DNA from: Proteus hauseri ATCC 700826
GTDB lineage: Bacteria; Pseudomonadota; Gammaproteobacteria; Enterobacterales; Enterobacteriaceae
DNA length: 64,000 bases
NCBI RefSeq assembly: GCF_001654965.1
Contig: NZ_LXEV01000014.1
Location: forward strand, 1 to 64,000
Direction of reading: 5' to 3'
Both the position numbers and the translations under genes were made by a program. Under the pieces are notes generated by a model, which was not told where the DNA came from, made no database searches, and saw only the letters and a list, made by a program, of their open reading frames with translations. This document shows, one piece after another, positions 33,579-44,609 of this stretch; within the stretch, counting starts at the first letter, position 1, and each line of letters opens with the position of its first letter.

Positions 33579-34781
33579 CTAAAGGGCGTTTTTAATTCTT
33601 TCTAATCCCTGCTTAATTATGGCGCGAGGACATGCAAGATTGATGCGAATATAGTTATCGCCATTGCTAACAAACATATTTCCACCTTCTAGCAGGATGC
33701 CTGTTTTGTTAGCAAAATAGAGTGAAAGCTGTTGATTATCGATATTCTCTGGCAAGTATTCTTTAAGATTGATCCATGCTAAATAGGTTGAATCGGGCAC
33801 TTTAAAGTTTGCTTTTGGAAAATGAGTGTGAACAAATTCTTCAACTAATTTGAAATTATCATCAAGATAGTTTTTAAGTTGTTTTAACCATTCATCGCAC
33901 TCAGAATAAGCTGCTTTTGTTGCTACTAAACTTAATGGTGAAATAAAGTCATCATATAAACGAAGCCACTCATTTTTCACTTCTTCATTTTTAATAAAGA
34001 TATGAGACATTAAGTTGCCCGCGAGATTAAATGTTTTACTTGGAGCCATGCAGGTAATGATTTTGTCATATTCAGGAAAAAGCTTGGCAATAGGAGTATG
34101 GTTGACACCATTACGTAATAAGTCGCAGTGAATCTCATCTGATATTATCCAAATATCATTTTCGATGCACAATTTTCCCATTTTTATTAAATCTTCTTGT
34201 GTCCACACTTTTCCTGTTGGGTTTTGTGGGTTACATAGAATAAATAATTTAATATTCAATGAGCTATCTTTAATTTTTCGTTCCATATCAGCAAAATCAA
34301 GTGCATATTCACCTTGTTCTTCTAATAAATCAGAATAGATAACTTGGCGTGAATTATAATCACCTGCTTGTTTAAATGGCGTATAAGAAGGCGTCTGAAT
34401 TAAAATGCTTTCATCTTGTTTAATTAATAAAGGAACTAAGCGATTTAATGCAGGAATAATGCCTGGAGATAAAACAATCTCACGAGTATCAATATTCCAA
34501 TTATAGTGTCTTTGGCACCAATCTTTAAAAATGTGATAATACTCATCGTCATAGATTTTGGTATAACCTAATATTTTCCTGTCTAGTCTGGCCTTAATTG
34601 CGTCAAGTATTTCTGGTGGCGTAGAAAAATCCATATCAGCTACCCACATTCTAATGAATTCATCATCTGCAAAGGCAAATTTTGCATCTTTATCTGCCTT
34701 GAAAATATATTGACGCCAGCCATCATAATTTAGCGCATCGGTATTTTTTCTATCTATAATTTCATCAAAGTTATATTTCAT
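33579..34781 (-). CDS. MalY/PatB-family PLP-dependent C-S lyase/aminotransferase
   Basis: A 400-residue fold-type I PLP enzyme. Features: MWVADMDFSTPPEILDAIKARLDRKILGYT, LSPGIIPALNRLVPLL, LCNPQNPTGKVWT, ISDEIHCDLLRNGVNHTPI and the PLP lysine in MAPSKTFNLAGNLMSH (about 235), which are typical of MalY/PatB cystathionine beta-lyases. These cleave C-S bonds of cystathionine or cysteine and can also act as aminotransferases. The gene is 28 bases after an HAAAP permease and near a divergent Lrp regulator, so it likely degrades the imported amino acid, possibly a sulfur amino acid. Confidence 0.85.
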   Translation of the reverse strand: MKYNFDEIIDRKNTDALNYDGWRQYIFKADKDAKFAFADDEFIRMWVADMDFSTPPEILDAIKARLDRKILGYTKIYDDEYYHIFKDWCQRHYNWNIDTREIVLSPGIIPALNRLVPLLIKQDESILIQTPSYTPFKQAGDYNSRQVIYSDLLEEQGEYALDFADMERKIKDSSLNIKLFILCNPQNPTGKVWTQEDLIKMGKLCIENDIWIISDEIHCDLLRNGVNHTPIAKLFPEYDKIITCMAPSKTFNLAGNLMSHIFIKNEEVKNEWLRLYDDFISPLSLVATKAAYSECDEWLKQLKNYLDDNFKLVEEFVHTHFPKANFKVPDSTYLAWINLKEYLPENIDNQQLSLYFANKTGILLEGGNMFVSNGDNYIRINLACPRAIIKQGLERIKNAL

Positions 34782-34809
34782 GATTTAGCCTTTAATACAT
34801 TTCATTTTA

Positions 34810-36117
34810 TTAAATAAATTTCAAGAATGGAGAGATACAAAGTAGGATGCCCGTAAAAATAATTAAGTAGAGTGATAATCCTTTATAACGGTGCAACGAA
34901 GGTACTTTGTAAACTAAATAAGCAGGAATAAGACAACCGACAATACCGAATATTGGGCTGCAAATAGAGGTGAACATTAATACGGGTAGATTAAGAACAA
35001 TGGCTCCCCATGCAATAACCACAGTAAAGATAACAATGCTTAAATTAAGTATTTTCTTGTTAATTTTTTCTGCTGGAATAACACGAGTAAGCGCATTCAT
35101 TACTAATCCTTGAACGGCTTCTTTAAATCCAAGGTATACACCAAAGAAAGCGGTCATTAGTGCAAAAACATTCAGAGCAACACCAACAGGTGTGACAAAT
35201 TTAGCGGCGTCTCCTTCAATAAATTGCGCTGCAATTGCTAGCGCGGAGATATTTTGTTCATACGCTTTTACTGCTTCATCGTGGCCTATGGCGAAAGTGA
35301 AAGAAACGGCATAGAAAAAAACGACACAAAACAGCGTGCCAAATGAGATATTCATTGCTCTTAGTGCTTTATAGCGAGCAACTTCAATTGACTGGTTTTT
35401 GGCTCGATAGGAAATAACCATCGGGCTAAGTGATTGAATAAATAAAATTGAGGTGAGAGTAAAAGGTAACGTAATAATGGCATTTTTAATAAGCAGACGA
35501 AAAGGAGGGAATGAATCGATATTTTTTGATAAATCCCACATGCTTATCATCATTAAACCAAGAACGAGCACAACCAGTAATTTTGATAACACCATAAAAC
35601 TGGAAATTTTAAATAGTAGTTCTTCACTTCGTGATGTAATGAGTACTAAAAATGAAATAAGAATTAAGCCATAGAATGGATTGTCAGAAAGAAGTCCATC
35701 GGTAACACCAAAAGTATGTAGGTAAGATGCAGTGTCATTAGTTAATGCAGTAGGGTAAGCAAATATCCAAATAACAAGCATTAAAAAATAAAGTAAGCCA
35801 AGAAACATTCCCCAGTTTTTACCCAGGTAACCTTCGATAACGCCAGGGTAGTCTTTACACTCTTTAGAATCGGCAAGAGTGTTGATAAATAGACGTTGAA
35901 AAAGGTACATGGCAGGATAGCCAATAATAGAAGAAAGCAAAAAGACCCATAGCCCAATTAAGCCAACTTGAACCGGTAAAAAAACAATACCCGCGCCAAT
36001 TGCCATACCAATACTGATGATGATCCAACCCGCGTCTGTATTATCAAAACGGGTTAATTTTTTCCATTCTTCTTTTGATAGTGAGGCCCTATCGATTTTT
36101 TTTTCTAATAAGGTCAT
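34810..36117 (-). CDS. HAAAP-family amino acid permease
   Basis: A 435-residue, 11-helix permease of the hydroxy/aromatic amino acid family (SdaC, TdcC, YhaO, YhjV). The N-terminal TDAGWIIISIGMAIGAGIVFLPVQVG is diagnostic. In E. coli the YhaO (CyuP) member imports cysteine and is controlled by an Lrp-type regulator. The same setting here, with a C-S lyase downstream and an Lrp regulator divergent, suggests uptake of cysteine, cystathionine or a related amino acid. Substrate is inferred only. Confidence 0.85.
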   Translation of the reverse strand: MTLLEKKIDRASLSKEEWKKLTRFDNTDAGWIIISIGMAIGAGIVFLPVQVGLIGLWVFLLSSIIGYPAMYLFQRLFINTLADSKECKDYPGVIEGYLGKNWGMFLGLLYFLMLVIWIFAYPTALTNDTASYLHTFGVTDGLLSDNPFYGLILISFLVLITSRSEELLFKISSFMVLSKLLVVLVLGLMMISMWDLSKNIDSFPPFRLLIKNAIITLPFTLTSILFIQSLSPMVISYRAKNQSIEVARYKALRAMNISFGTLFCVVFFYAVSFTFAIGHDEAVKAYEQNISALAIAAQFIEGDAAKFVTPVGVALNVFALMTAFFGVYLGFKEAVQGLVMNALTRVIPAEKINKKILNLSIVIFTVVIAWGAIVLNLPVLMFTSICSPIFGIVGCLIPAYLVYKVPSLHRYKGLSLYLIIFTGILLCISPFLKFI

Positions 36118-36369
36118 ATGTGTAATCCCATGTGTAAGTAATTTATAGTATTTGTTTTATTAACTCGTTTTAGAACACGATTTTTAATGATTTTGTATTA
36201 GCTGAATAACGAGACTTCACGAGTCATTCTAGCAATTAGGCTGGTTAATTATTTTTTCATATTGGAATCTGTACGCGCTTATTTATTAATAAAATTAGTT
36301 AAAATGAATCTATAAGCGAATAATATTTGATAAAAACGTTATTTTGATTAACGTCACAAGGTCTCGAAT

Positions 36370-36831
36370 ATGATGAGTCTTGACAAAACGGATATGGGTA
36401 TCCTTAAGCTGTTACAAGAAGATGGACGATTAAATAATGCAGAAATAGCTAAGCGTGTATTTTTGTCTCCCCCAGCTTGTTGGAAAAGACTTAAGGCGCT
36501 AGAGAAGGGTGTAATAAAAAATTATCGTGCAAATATTGATCCTAAACACTTGGGATTTAATTTTTATGCCTTTATGAATATTACGCTAGATTTACACTCT
36601 GAAGATAATATGGCGCATTTTGAACAAGAGATAATGAAAATTGAAAACGTTATTTCTTGTCATAATATCTCTGGCCGTTATGACTATATTTTGCAGTTAG
36701 TCGTAAAGGATATGGACGATTTTCATAATGTATCGATGGTAAAAGTACGTGCAATAGGTAATATCAAAGAGATGAATACCAGCTTTAGTATTCGTGAAAT
36801 AAAGCCTTTTAAAGGTTTTCCAATTAAATAA
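36370..36831 (+). CDS. Lrp/AsnC-family transcriptional regulator
   Basis: A 153-residue feast/famine regulator. The N-terminal helix-turn-helix (DKTDMGILKLLQEDGRLNNAEIAKRVFLSPPACWKRLKALEKGVIKNYRANID) and C-terminal RAM effector domain (ENVISCHNISGRYDYILQLVVKDMDDFH) are complete. It is divergent from the permease-aminotransferase operon across 252 bases, so it probably activates that operon in response to the amino acid transported. Start at 36370 or the ATG just three bases later. Confidence 0.88.
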   Translation: MMSLDKTDMGILKLLQEDGRLNNAEIAKRVFLSPPACWKRLKALEKGVIKNYRANIDPKHLGFNFYAFMNITLDLHSEDNMAHFEQEIMKIENVISCHNISGRYDYILQLVVKDMDDFHNVSMVKVRAIGNIKEMNTSFSIREIKPFKGFPIK

Positions 36832-36837
36832 AGCAAA

Positions 36838-36870
36838 AAAAAAGCATAGTTAATTTAACTATGCTTTTTT
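36838..36870. terminator. Bidirectional terminator between lrp-type gene and accC
   Basis: AAAAAAGCATAGTTAA (36838-36853) pairs perfectly with TTAACTATGCTTTTTT (36855-36870). The genes converge here; the A and T runs serve both strands. Confidence 0.82.
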
Positions 36871-36887
36871 GTATCGATAAGAAAATA

Positions 36888-38237
36888 TTATTTCTCAGCT
36901 AATCCTAAACGCTTTTCAAGGTAGTGAATATTTGTGCCACCTTGTTGGAATTTCTCATCATTCATAATGAACTGATGCAGCTCAATATTGGTTTTAATGC
37001 CATCGATGATAAGTTCTGTCAAAGCATTTTTCATACGAGAGATCGCGATTTCGCGAGTTTCACCATAAGTGATCAATTTACCGATCATTGAATCATAATG
37101 AGGTGGAACAGTATAACCTGCGTAAATATGCGATTCCCAACGTACACCAAACCCACCCGGTGAGTGGAAGCGAGTAATCGTTCCCGGACTTGGTAAGAAG
37201 GTTTTCGGATCTTCTGCGTTAATACGACACTCAACAGCGTGACCGTGAACATTTATCTGATCTTGAGTTACCGATAACGGCAAGCCAGATGCAATACGTA
37301 ATTGTTCTTTGATTAGGTCGATGCCTGTGATCATTTCTGTTACTGGATGCTCAACCTGAATACGGGTGTTCATCTCAATAAAGTAGAATTCACCATTTTC
37401 ATATAGGAATTCAAAAGTACCTGCACCACGATAGCCGATTTCGATACAAGCGTTCGCACAGCGTTCGCCGATATTTTTACGGATTTCTGGAGTAATACCT
37501 GGTGCTGGCGCTTCTTCTACAACTTTTTGGTGACGGCGTTGCATAGAGCAATCACGTTCAGCCAAATAAATTGCATTACCTTGACCATCAGCCATGACCT
37601 GAATTTCAATATGGCGTGGATTTTCAAGGTATTTTTCCATATAGACCATATCGTTACTAAATGCCGCTTTGGCTTCAGCACGAGTCATTATGATGGATTG
37701 TTCTAAATCTTTTTCAGCACGGACAACACGCATTCCGCGTCCGCCGCCGCCGCCAGATGCTTTAATAATGACTGGATAGCCAATACATTTAGCAATCTCG
37801 ATATTTTTTGCAGTGTCGTTACCTAAAGGACCATCAGATCCTGGAACACAAGGAACACCTGCTTTTTTCATCGCTTCAATAGCAGAAACTTTATCGCCCA
37901 TTAGGCGGATGGTTTCAGCTTTTGGGCCGATAAAAATAAAGCCAGAGCGTTCAACTTGCTCTGCAAAATCAGCATTTTCAGACAGGAAACCATATCCTGG
38001 GTGAATAGCTTGTGCACCGCTGATCTCAGCCGCTGCAATAATTGCAGGAATATTTAGATAACTTTTTGCTGAAGCAGCGGGACCAATACAGATAGTCTCG
38101 TCTGCCAGCAGAACGTGTTTTAAATCACGGTCTGCCGTGGAGTGAACGGCAACTGCTTTGATCCCAAGTTCTTTACAAGCTCTTAGAATACGCAGTGCAA
38201 TCTCACCACGGTTGGCAATGAGGATTTTTTCTAGCAT
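36888..38237 (-). CDS. accC: AccC, biotin carboxylase subunit of acetyl-CoA carboxylase
   Basis: Carboxylates biotin on AccB with ATP and bicarbonate in the first step of fatty acid synthesis. The 449-residue ATP-grasp enzyme starts [26 protein letters not shown] and has the glycine-rich ATP loop [14 protein letters not shown] and the [14 protein letters not shown] catalytic segment. It lies 12 bases after accB in the operon aroQ-accB-accC. Confidence 0.97.
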   Translation of the reverse strand: MLEKILIANRGEIALRILRACKELGIKAVAVHSTADRDLKHVLLADETICIGPAASAKSYLNIPAIIAAAEISGAQAIHPGYGFLSENADFAEQVERSGFIFIGPKAETIRLMGDKVSAIEAMKKAGVPCVPGSDGPLGNDTAKNIEIAKCIGYPVIIKASGGGGGRGMRVVRAEKDLEQSIIMTRAEAKAAFSNDMVYMEKYLENPRHIEIQVMADGQGNAIYLAERDCSMQRRHQKVVEEAPAPGITPEIRKNIGERCANACIEIGYRGAGTFEFLYENGEFYFIEMNTRIQVEHPVTEMITGIDLIKEQLRIASGLPLSVTQDQINVHGHAVECRINAEDPKTFLPSPGTITRFHSPGGFGVRWESHIYAGYTVPPHYDSMIGKLITYGETREIAISRMKNALTELIIDGIKTNIELHQFIMNDEKFQQGGTNIHYLEKRLGLAEK

Positions 38238-38249
38238 GGACCTGCCTCG

Positions 38250-38720
38250 TTATTCGATGACAAAGAGTGGATCGTCAAACTCAATGGTGTCGCCATCTTG
38301 ACAAAGGATAGATTTAACAACGCCTGCTTTATCGGATTCTATCTGGTTCATCATTTTCATTGCTTCAACGATACACAGAGTGTCACCAACATTCACTTGC
38401 TGACCGACTTCAACAAATTTTTTGGCTTCTGGGCTTGGTGAACGATAGAACGTTCCTACCATTGGTGAGCGAACAACATGACCGCTGATCTCTTGGGCTA
38501 CAACTGCTGGCGTTTCAGGCGCTACTGGTGCAACGGCAGTTGCCAATGCAGGTTGAGGCGCTGCTGTTGGTGCCGCAAAATATTGCTGAGGAGCCATTTG
38601 ACCCTGAAAACCAGAGTTACGACTAATACGTACTGACTCTTCACCTTCAGAAATTTCCAGTTCAGAAATGCCAGACTCTTCGACCAGCTCGATCAGTTTT
38701 TTAATTTTACGAATATCCAT
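38250..38720 (-). CDS. accB: AccB, biotin carboxyl carrier protein
   Basis: The 156-residue carrier that swings biotin between carboxylase and carboxyltransferase. The N-terminal helical domain is followed by a long Ala/Pro linker and the biotinyl domain with [10 protein letters not shown], where the middle lysine (near 122) is biotinylated. The operon places it between aroQ and accC. Confidence 0.96.
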   Translation of the reverse strand: MDIRKIKKLIELVEESGISELEISEGEESVRISRNSGFQGQMAPQQYFAAPTAAPQPALATAVAPVAPETPAVVAQEISGHVVRSPMVGTFYRSPSPEAKKFVEVGQQVNVGDTLCIVEAMKMMNQIESDKAGVVKSILCQDGDTIEFDDPLFVIE

Positions 38721-38753
38721 GAGTTGATTCCGTACTCTTTTTGATGTTTTTTA

Positions 38754-39197
38754 TTAAGACAAACGGTTAACCGCTGCCTGTAAAGCAAATCGATAACCTT
38801 CTGCACCTAATCCACAGATGACGCCAGTTGCGATATCAGAGAGATAAGAATGGTGACGGAAAGGCTCCCGACTGTAGACATTGGAAAGGTGAATTTCAAT
38901 AAATGGAATATTCACCCCTAATAATGCATCACGCAGTGCAACACTGGTATGCGTGAAAGCCGCGGGATTGATTAATATATAATCGATATTACCGCGCGCT
39001 GCATGAATTTTATTTATTAGCTCAAATTCAGCATTCGACTGAAAATGACTAAGCTTCACATTTAATGCTTGAGCATCTGCTGACAAACTGTGAACGATAT
39101 CGTCCAGAGTTAAGTGTCCGTAGGTTTCCGGCTCTCTCGTTCCAAGCAGGTTCAGGTTCGGACCATTCAGGAGCAAAATATGAAAATTTTCCGACAT
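38754..39197 (-). CDS. aroQ: AroQ, type II 3-dehydroquinate dehydratase
   Basis: Removes water from 3-dehydroquinate in the shikimate pathway. The 147-residue type II enzyme has [21 protein letters not shown] with the catalytic Tyr, [28 protein letters not shown] and the histidine in [20 protein letters not shown]. It is the first gene upstream of accBC, an arrangement found in Pasteurellaceae and several Enterobacterales but not E. coli, which uses the type I enzyme AroD. Confidence 0.95.
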   Translation of the reverse strand: MSENFHILLLNGPNLNLLGTREPETYGHLTLDDIVHSLSADAQALNVKLSHFQSNAEFELINKIHAARGNIDYILINPAAFTHTSVALRDALLGVNIPFIEIHLSNVYSREPFRHHSYLSDIATGVICGLGAEGYRFALQAAVNRLS

Positions 39198-39307
39198 TAT
39201 GCTTCTATCTCCGTCAATACGTCAACGAAATGACAAAATAACCTGTGCTTTTCATTTTGTCATCTTTTATTGTATTCAATGTCACGATGCATATCACAAA
39301 GTCCGAC

Positions 39308-39338
39308 ATTATAGACATTTCACAGAAGATAGCAGCAA
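39308..39338 (-). promoter_or_regulatory. Possible aroQ-accBC promoter
   Basis: On the minus strand TATAAT (39313-39308) is a perfect -10. TTGCTG (39338-39333) lies 19 bases upstream as a poor -35. It is 110 bases before the aroQ start. Position is uncertain. Confidence 0.35.
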
Positions 39339-39519
39339 AATACTGGTCTAATCAGGGAAGGCGAGCTTTATTTCGGTAAAATAGAGAACGTTTTTGCGCT
39401 ATTATTATGCTCATAAAGCAAAATAAACGTATGTTTAAAAAATAATCATAACATCACGTTATTTATTGATGTCACTGGAAATATGACCTTATTTGAGGGT
39501 GATCGTTAATATATATTTA

Positions 39520-39541
39520 AAATGTGATCTAGATCACATTT
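39520..39541. promoter_or_regulatory. Perfect-consensus CRP site
   Basis: A 22-bp perfect palindrome with core TGTGATCTAGATCACA and AAA/TTT flanks, identical to the ideal consensus for cAMP receptor protein. It lies 322 bp upstream of aroQ and 87 bp beyond the acuI stop, so its target is not obvious. Confidence 0.85.
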
Positions 39542-39573
39542 ACTTGGCAGTTTGAAATGAAAATAATCGCAAT

Positions 39574-39603
39574 CTGGCATTAAAAGAAGTGTTTTAATGC
39601 CAG
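39574..39603. terminator. Terminator-like hairpin after acuI
   Basis: CTGGCATTAAAA (39574-39585) and TTTTAATGCCAG (39592-39603) form a perfect 12-bp stem with a 6-base loop, 25 bases beyond the acuI stop. No long T run follows, but its position suits transcription termination or 3'-end protection. Confidence 0.6.
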
Positions 39604-39627
39604 AAAATTGTTCGATAGGACGTAAAT

Positions 39628-40605
39628 TTAACTAATTTTTACCAGTGTGCGACCCGTTACCTGGTTATCCATGATCATTTGAGCATAACGTGGTACTTCA
39701 TCAAGTGTAATTTCGGTCATGGCTTGCTGGTAGAAAGTTTCCGGTAATAGTTGTAACAAACGTTGCCAAACTTGAGCGCGTTTTTCTGCTGGGAAATAAA
39801 CAGAATCGACACCTTGCAGACGAATATTGCGTAAAATAAATGGCATAACGGTAGTTGGTAATGAGAAACCACTTGCTAATCCACAAGCAGCCACGGTTCC
39901 GTTATAGTTTGTTTGCGCTAAAATATTAGCTAAAATTTGTCCGCCAACAGTGTCTAGTGCACCAGCCCAACGTTGTTTATCTAGCGCTCTGCCCGGCTGT
40001 TCAAATTCTTCACGGGTAATAATGTTTGTTGCACCTAATTTTTTTAGGTATTCATGGTTGCTACTTCTGCCACTTAACGCAGTAACTTGATATCCCAACG
40101 TACTTAATAAGCTAATTGCAGTGCTTCCGACGCCACCACTTGCACCAGTCACTAAGATCTCACCGCTTTGAGGGGTAATACCACCTTGTTCTAATGCGAT
40201 AACACACAACATGGCAGTGAAACCCGCAGTACCAATAATCATGGCATTTTTTAAGGATAAGCCTTCAGGAACAGCAGTAAGCCAATCGCCTTTAACGCCC
40301 GCTTTTTGTGATAACCCACCCCAGTGATTTTCGCCTACACCCCAGCCTGTTAATAGAACGTGTTGACCAATATGAAAACGAGGATCTTCACTGTGATGAA
40401 CAACGCCAGAAAAATCGATACCAGGGATCATTGGAAATTGTCGAATAATTTTTCCTTTACCTGTTATCGCTAATCCATCTTTATAGTTAAGAGTGGAATA
40501 GTGAATATCAACGATAACGTCATGAGAGGGTAGTTTGGCTTCATCGACGTTTTGAACGCTTGCTAATATTTTATCGCCTTGTTCTTCAAGTAATAATGCT
40601 TTCAT
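39628..40605 (-). CDS. acuI: AcuI, NADPH-dependent acrylyl-CoA reductase (YhdH)
   Basis: A 325-residue MDR-type oxidoreductase that reduces toxic acrylyl-CoA to propionyl-CoA with NADPH. MKALLLEEQGDKILASVQNVDEAKLPSHDVIVDIHYSTLNYKDGLAITGKG and VTGASGGVGSTAISLLSTLGYQV (dinucleotide-binding region) match E. coli YhdH/AcuI. In E. coli csrD lies between it and mreB; here csrD is missing. Confidence 0.92.
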   Translation of the reverse strand: MKALLLEEQGDKILASVQNVDEAKLPSHDVIVDIHYSTLNYKDGLAITGKGKIIRQFPMIPGIDFSGVVHHSEDPRFHIGQHVLLTGWGVGENHWGGLSQKAGVKGDWLTAVPEGLSLKNAMIIGTAGFTAMLCVIALEQGGITPQSGEILVTGASGGVGSTAISLLSTLGYQVTALSGRSSNHEYLKKLGATNIITREEFEQPGRALDKQRWAGALDTVGGQILANILAQTNYNGTVAACGLASGFSLPTTVMPFILRNIRLQGVDSVYFPAEKRAQVWQRLLQLLPETFYQQAMTEITLDEVPRYAQMIMDNQVTGRTLVKIS

Positions 40606-42336
<1,731 letters not shown>

Positions 42337-42427
42337 GATTGATTCTAAACAAGGGAGAACGGATTCCCCCTTGGTGTGAATATCGACACCCGTTCTTTTA
42401 CTTCCCGTGTGAGTGATCTCTGAGTTT

Positions 42428-43474
42428 ATGAAGCCAATTTTTAGTCGGGGACCATCCCTGCAACTAAGATTAATAATCGCCGTGATTATCGCTATTACAT
42501 TACTAATTGCTGATAATCGTTTGGGGGCGTTTTCTAAAGTCCGTCAATATTTGGATACGGCTGTTAGCCCTTTCTATTTTCTTGCCAATGGCCCGCGTCG
42601 TTTTCTTGACCAAATCTCTGAAACTTTTGCCACACGAGAACGCCTTCAGTTTGAAAATCAAGCCCTGAGAAAAGAGTTGCTTGTTCGTAGTGGTGAAAGC
42701 CAATTACTTGAACAATTTAAGCAAGAAAATGCTCGTTTACGAGAGTTACTTGGTTCACCTTTACGCCAAAATGAACAGATGACAGTAGCTCAAGTGCTGT
42801 CAGGCAACAGTACACCTTATCGAGATCAAGTTGTAATTGATAAAGGTACTAATGATGGTGTGTATGAAGGACAACCCGTTATCAGTGATAAAGGCGTTGT
42901 TGGACAAGTAATTGCCGTAAGTGAGTTAACCAGCCGAGTGCTGTTAATTTGTGATACGAGCCATGCTTTGCCTGTGCAAGTATTGCGAAATGATATTCGC
43001 GTTATTGCATCTGGTGGTGGATGTGCTGACGATCTGTTATTAGAAGCATTGCCTGCTAATATTGATATTCGTGTTGGGGATGTATTAGTGACATCGGGAT
43101 TAGGTGGCCGTTTCCCTGAAGGTTACCCGGTTGGGGTTGTCTCTTCGGTTAAAGTGGATAATCAACGTGCCTATTCTGTTATTGATGTAAGACCTTCTGC
43201 GGAATTACAGCGTTTACGTTATCTACTTTTATTGTGGGGTGCTTCGGATAAAAAAGGTGAACCGCCTTTACCTTCAGAAGTTTATCATGCAGCAAATGAA
43301 CGTTTAATGCAGCTGATGCCACAAGTGTTGCCTAACTATGAGCAAGCAGGCCCACCATTACCTCGTTCTATGTCTCAGGAGCCGTTAGAAAATACAGCTG
43401 ACTCCCAAACTCCGGCTGTCACACCTCCTACAACAAGTACGGGTGCGCAACCTAGCACAAGCCGAGGTCAATAG
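42428..43474 (+). CDS. mreC: MreC, cell-shape periplasmic scaffold
   Basis: A bitopic inner-membrane protein that links MreB to PBP2 and the elongasome. [35 protein letters not shown] gives a short cytoplasmic end and one membrane helix, followed by a coiled coil ([16 protein letters not shown]...) and the beta domains, then a low-complexity Pro/Thr-rich tail. The start at 42428 matches E. coli; an ATG 15 bases upstream is rejected. Confidence 0.95.
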   Translation: MKPIFSRGPSLQLRLIIAVIIAITLLIADNRLGAFSKVRQYLDTAVSPFYFLANGPRRFLDQISETFATRERLQFENQALRKELLVRSGESQLLEQFKQENARLRELLGSPLRQNEQMTVAQVLSGNSTPYRDQVVIDKGTNDGVYEGQPVISDKGVVGQVIAVSELTSRVLLICDTSHALPVQVLRNDIRVIASGGGCADDLLLEALPANIDIRVGDVLVTSGLGGRFPEGYPVGVVSSVKVDNQRAYSVIDVRPSAELQRLRYLLLLWGASDKKGEPPLPSEVYHAANERLMQLMPQVLPNYEQAGPPLPRSMSQEPLENTADSQTPAVTPPTTSTGAQPSTSRGQ

Positions 43475-43968
43475 TGGCGATGAATCCTTATCAAAGCCGC
43501 GGGCGCTGGATTATTTGGCTCTCTTTTCTAATCGCCTTAGTATTGCAAATTATGCCGTGGCCTGAGCAATTAGAGATGTATCGCCCTATTTGGCCAGTAC
43601 TATTTCTTATCTATTGGATAACAGCTATTCCACATCGTGTTAGTGTGGGAACGGCATTTGTGCTGGGCATGAGTATGGATTTAGTCCAAGGTACAACCTT
43701 AGGTGTGAATGCCCTTGCTTATACTTTAGTGAGTTATGTCGTGGCATTTAAATATCAACTTTTTTGTAATCTTGCATTATGGCAGCAATCTTTGGTTGTT
43801 ATGGTTACGGTTGTGGTGGTTGATCTTGCTGTATTTTGGGCAGAATTTTTGCTTTCCCCCGTTACTTTTCACCCCCAAGTATTCTGGAATAGTCCAGTCA
43901 GTGGTATTCTTTGGCCCTGGCTCTATTTTTTACTTCGCAAAGTCCGTCATCAGTTTTCTGTACACTAA
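43474..43968 (+). CDS. mreD: MreD, cell-shape membrane protein
   Basis: A 164-residue protein with five membrane helices, third member of the MreBCD complex. It probably uses a GTG start at 43474 overlapping the mreC stop, with GAGG six bases upstream, as in E. coli; an ATG at 43480 is the alternative. [31 protein letters not shown] matches the family. Confidence 0.93.
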   Translation: MAMNPYQSRGRWIIWLSFLIALVLQIMPWPEQLEMYRPIWPVLFLIYWITAIPHRVSVGTAFVLGMSMDLVQGTTLGVNALAYTLVSYVVAFKYQLFCNLALWQQSLVVMVTVVVVDLAVFWAEFLLSPVTFHPQVFWNSPVSGILWPWLYFLLRKVRHQFSVH

Positions 43969-44021
43969 CAGCTTACTGAACATGGCGGTATTTTTGTATT
44001 ACCGTCATGAGGACACTAACT

Positions 44022-44609
44022 GTGACAACGCTTTACCTTGCTTCCAGTTCACCAAGACGACGCGAGTTACTCGCATTATTGGATGTTGAATTTAGTATTA
44101 TTACGCCAGCTATTGATGAAATTTGGCAACAAGGTGAAACGCCAGAACAGTATGTTACTCGTTTAGCGACAGAAAAATCGCTAGAAGGGGTGCGACAAGC
44201 ACCTTGTGATTATCCGGTTTTAGGTTCTGATACAATAGTTGTTTGCGAAGGTCAAATTCTTGAAAAACCTCGTGATAAAGCTCATGCCGCACAAATGTTA
44301 CGCGCGCTAGCGGGATCAACCCATCAAGTGATCACCGCGATTGCAATTTCTGATAGAAATCATACAGTAAATCAATTGGTCGTCACATTAGTTACATTTA
44401 GAGAGATGACAGATCAGGAAATTAACGCGTATATTGAAACTGGAGAGCCGATGGATAAAGCAGGCGCTTACGGTATTCAAGGAAAAGGAGGCCGTTTTGT
44501 TCAGCGGATTGAGGGAAGTTATCACGCTGTTGTCGGATTACCTCTTGTTGAAACCGAGGCGTTGATAGCTCAATTTTTGTCTCTAGCTAATGAGAAGGAG
44601 ATTTCATGA
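44022..44609 (+). CDS. yhdE: Maf-family nucleotide pyrophosphatase (YhdE)
   Basis: Hydrolyses dTTP, UTP and modified pyrimidine nucleotides, a housekeeping role against non-canonical nucleotides. TTLYLASSSPRRRELLALL, SDTIVVCEGQILEKPRD and KAGAYGIQGKGGRFVQRIEGSYHAVVGLPL are the Maf motifs. I prefer the GTG start at 44022, with GAGG in front, matching the E. coli MTSLYLAS start; an in-frame ATG at 44007 is possible. Its stop overlaps rng by 4 bases. Confidence 0.9.
   Translation: MTTLYLASSSPRRRELLALLDVEFSIITPAIDEIWQQGETPEQYVTRLATEKSLEGVRQAPCDYPVLGSDTIVVCEGQILEKPRDKAHAAQMLRALAGSTHQVITAIAISDRNHTVNQLVVTLVTFREMTDQEINAYIETGEPMDKAGAYGIQGKGGRFVQRIEGSYHAVVGLPLVETEALIAQFLSLANEKEIS

Noticed and set aside
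39520-39603. A small RNA driven by the CRP site
   Set aside because: I could not place a convincing -10 at class I or II distance with a following terminator on either strand, so no RNA is listed.
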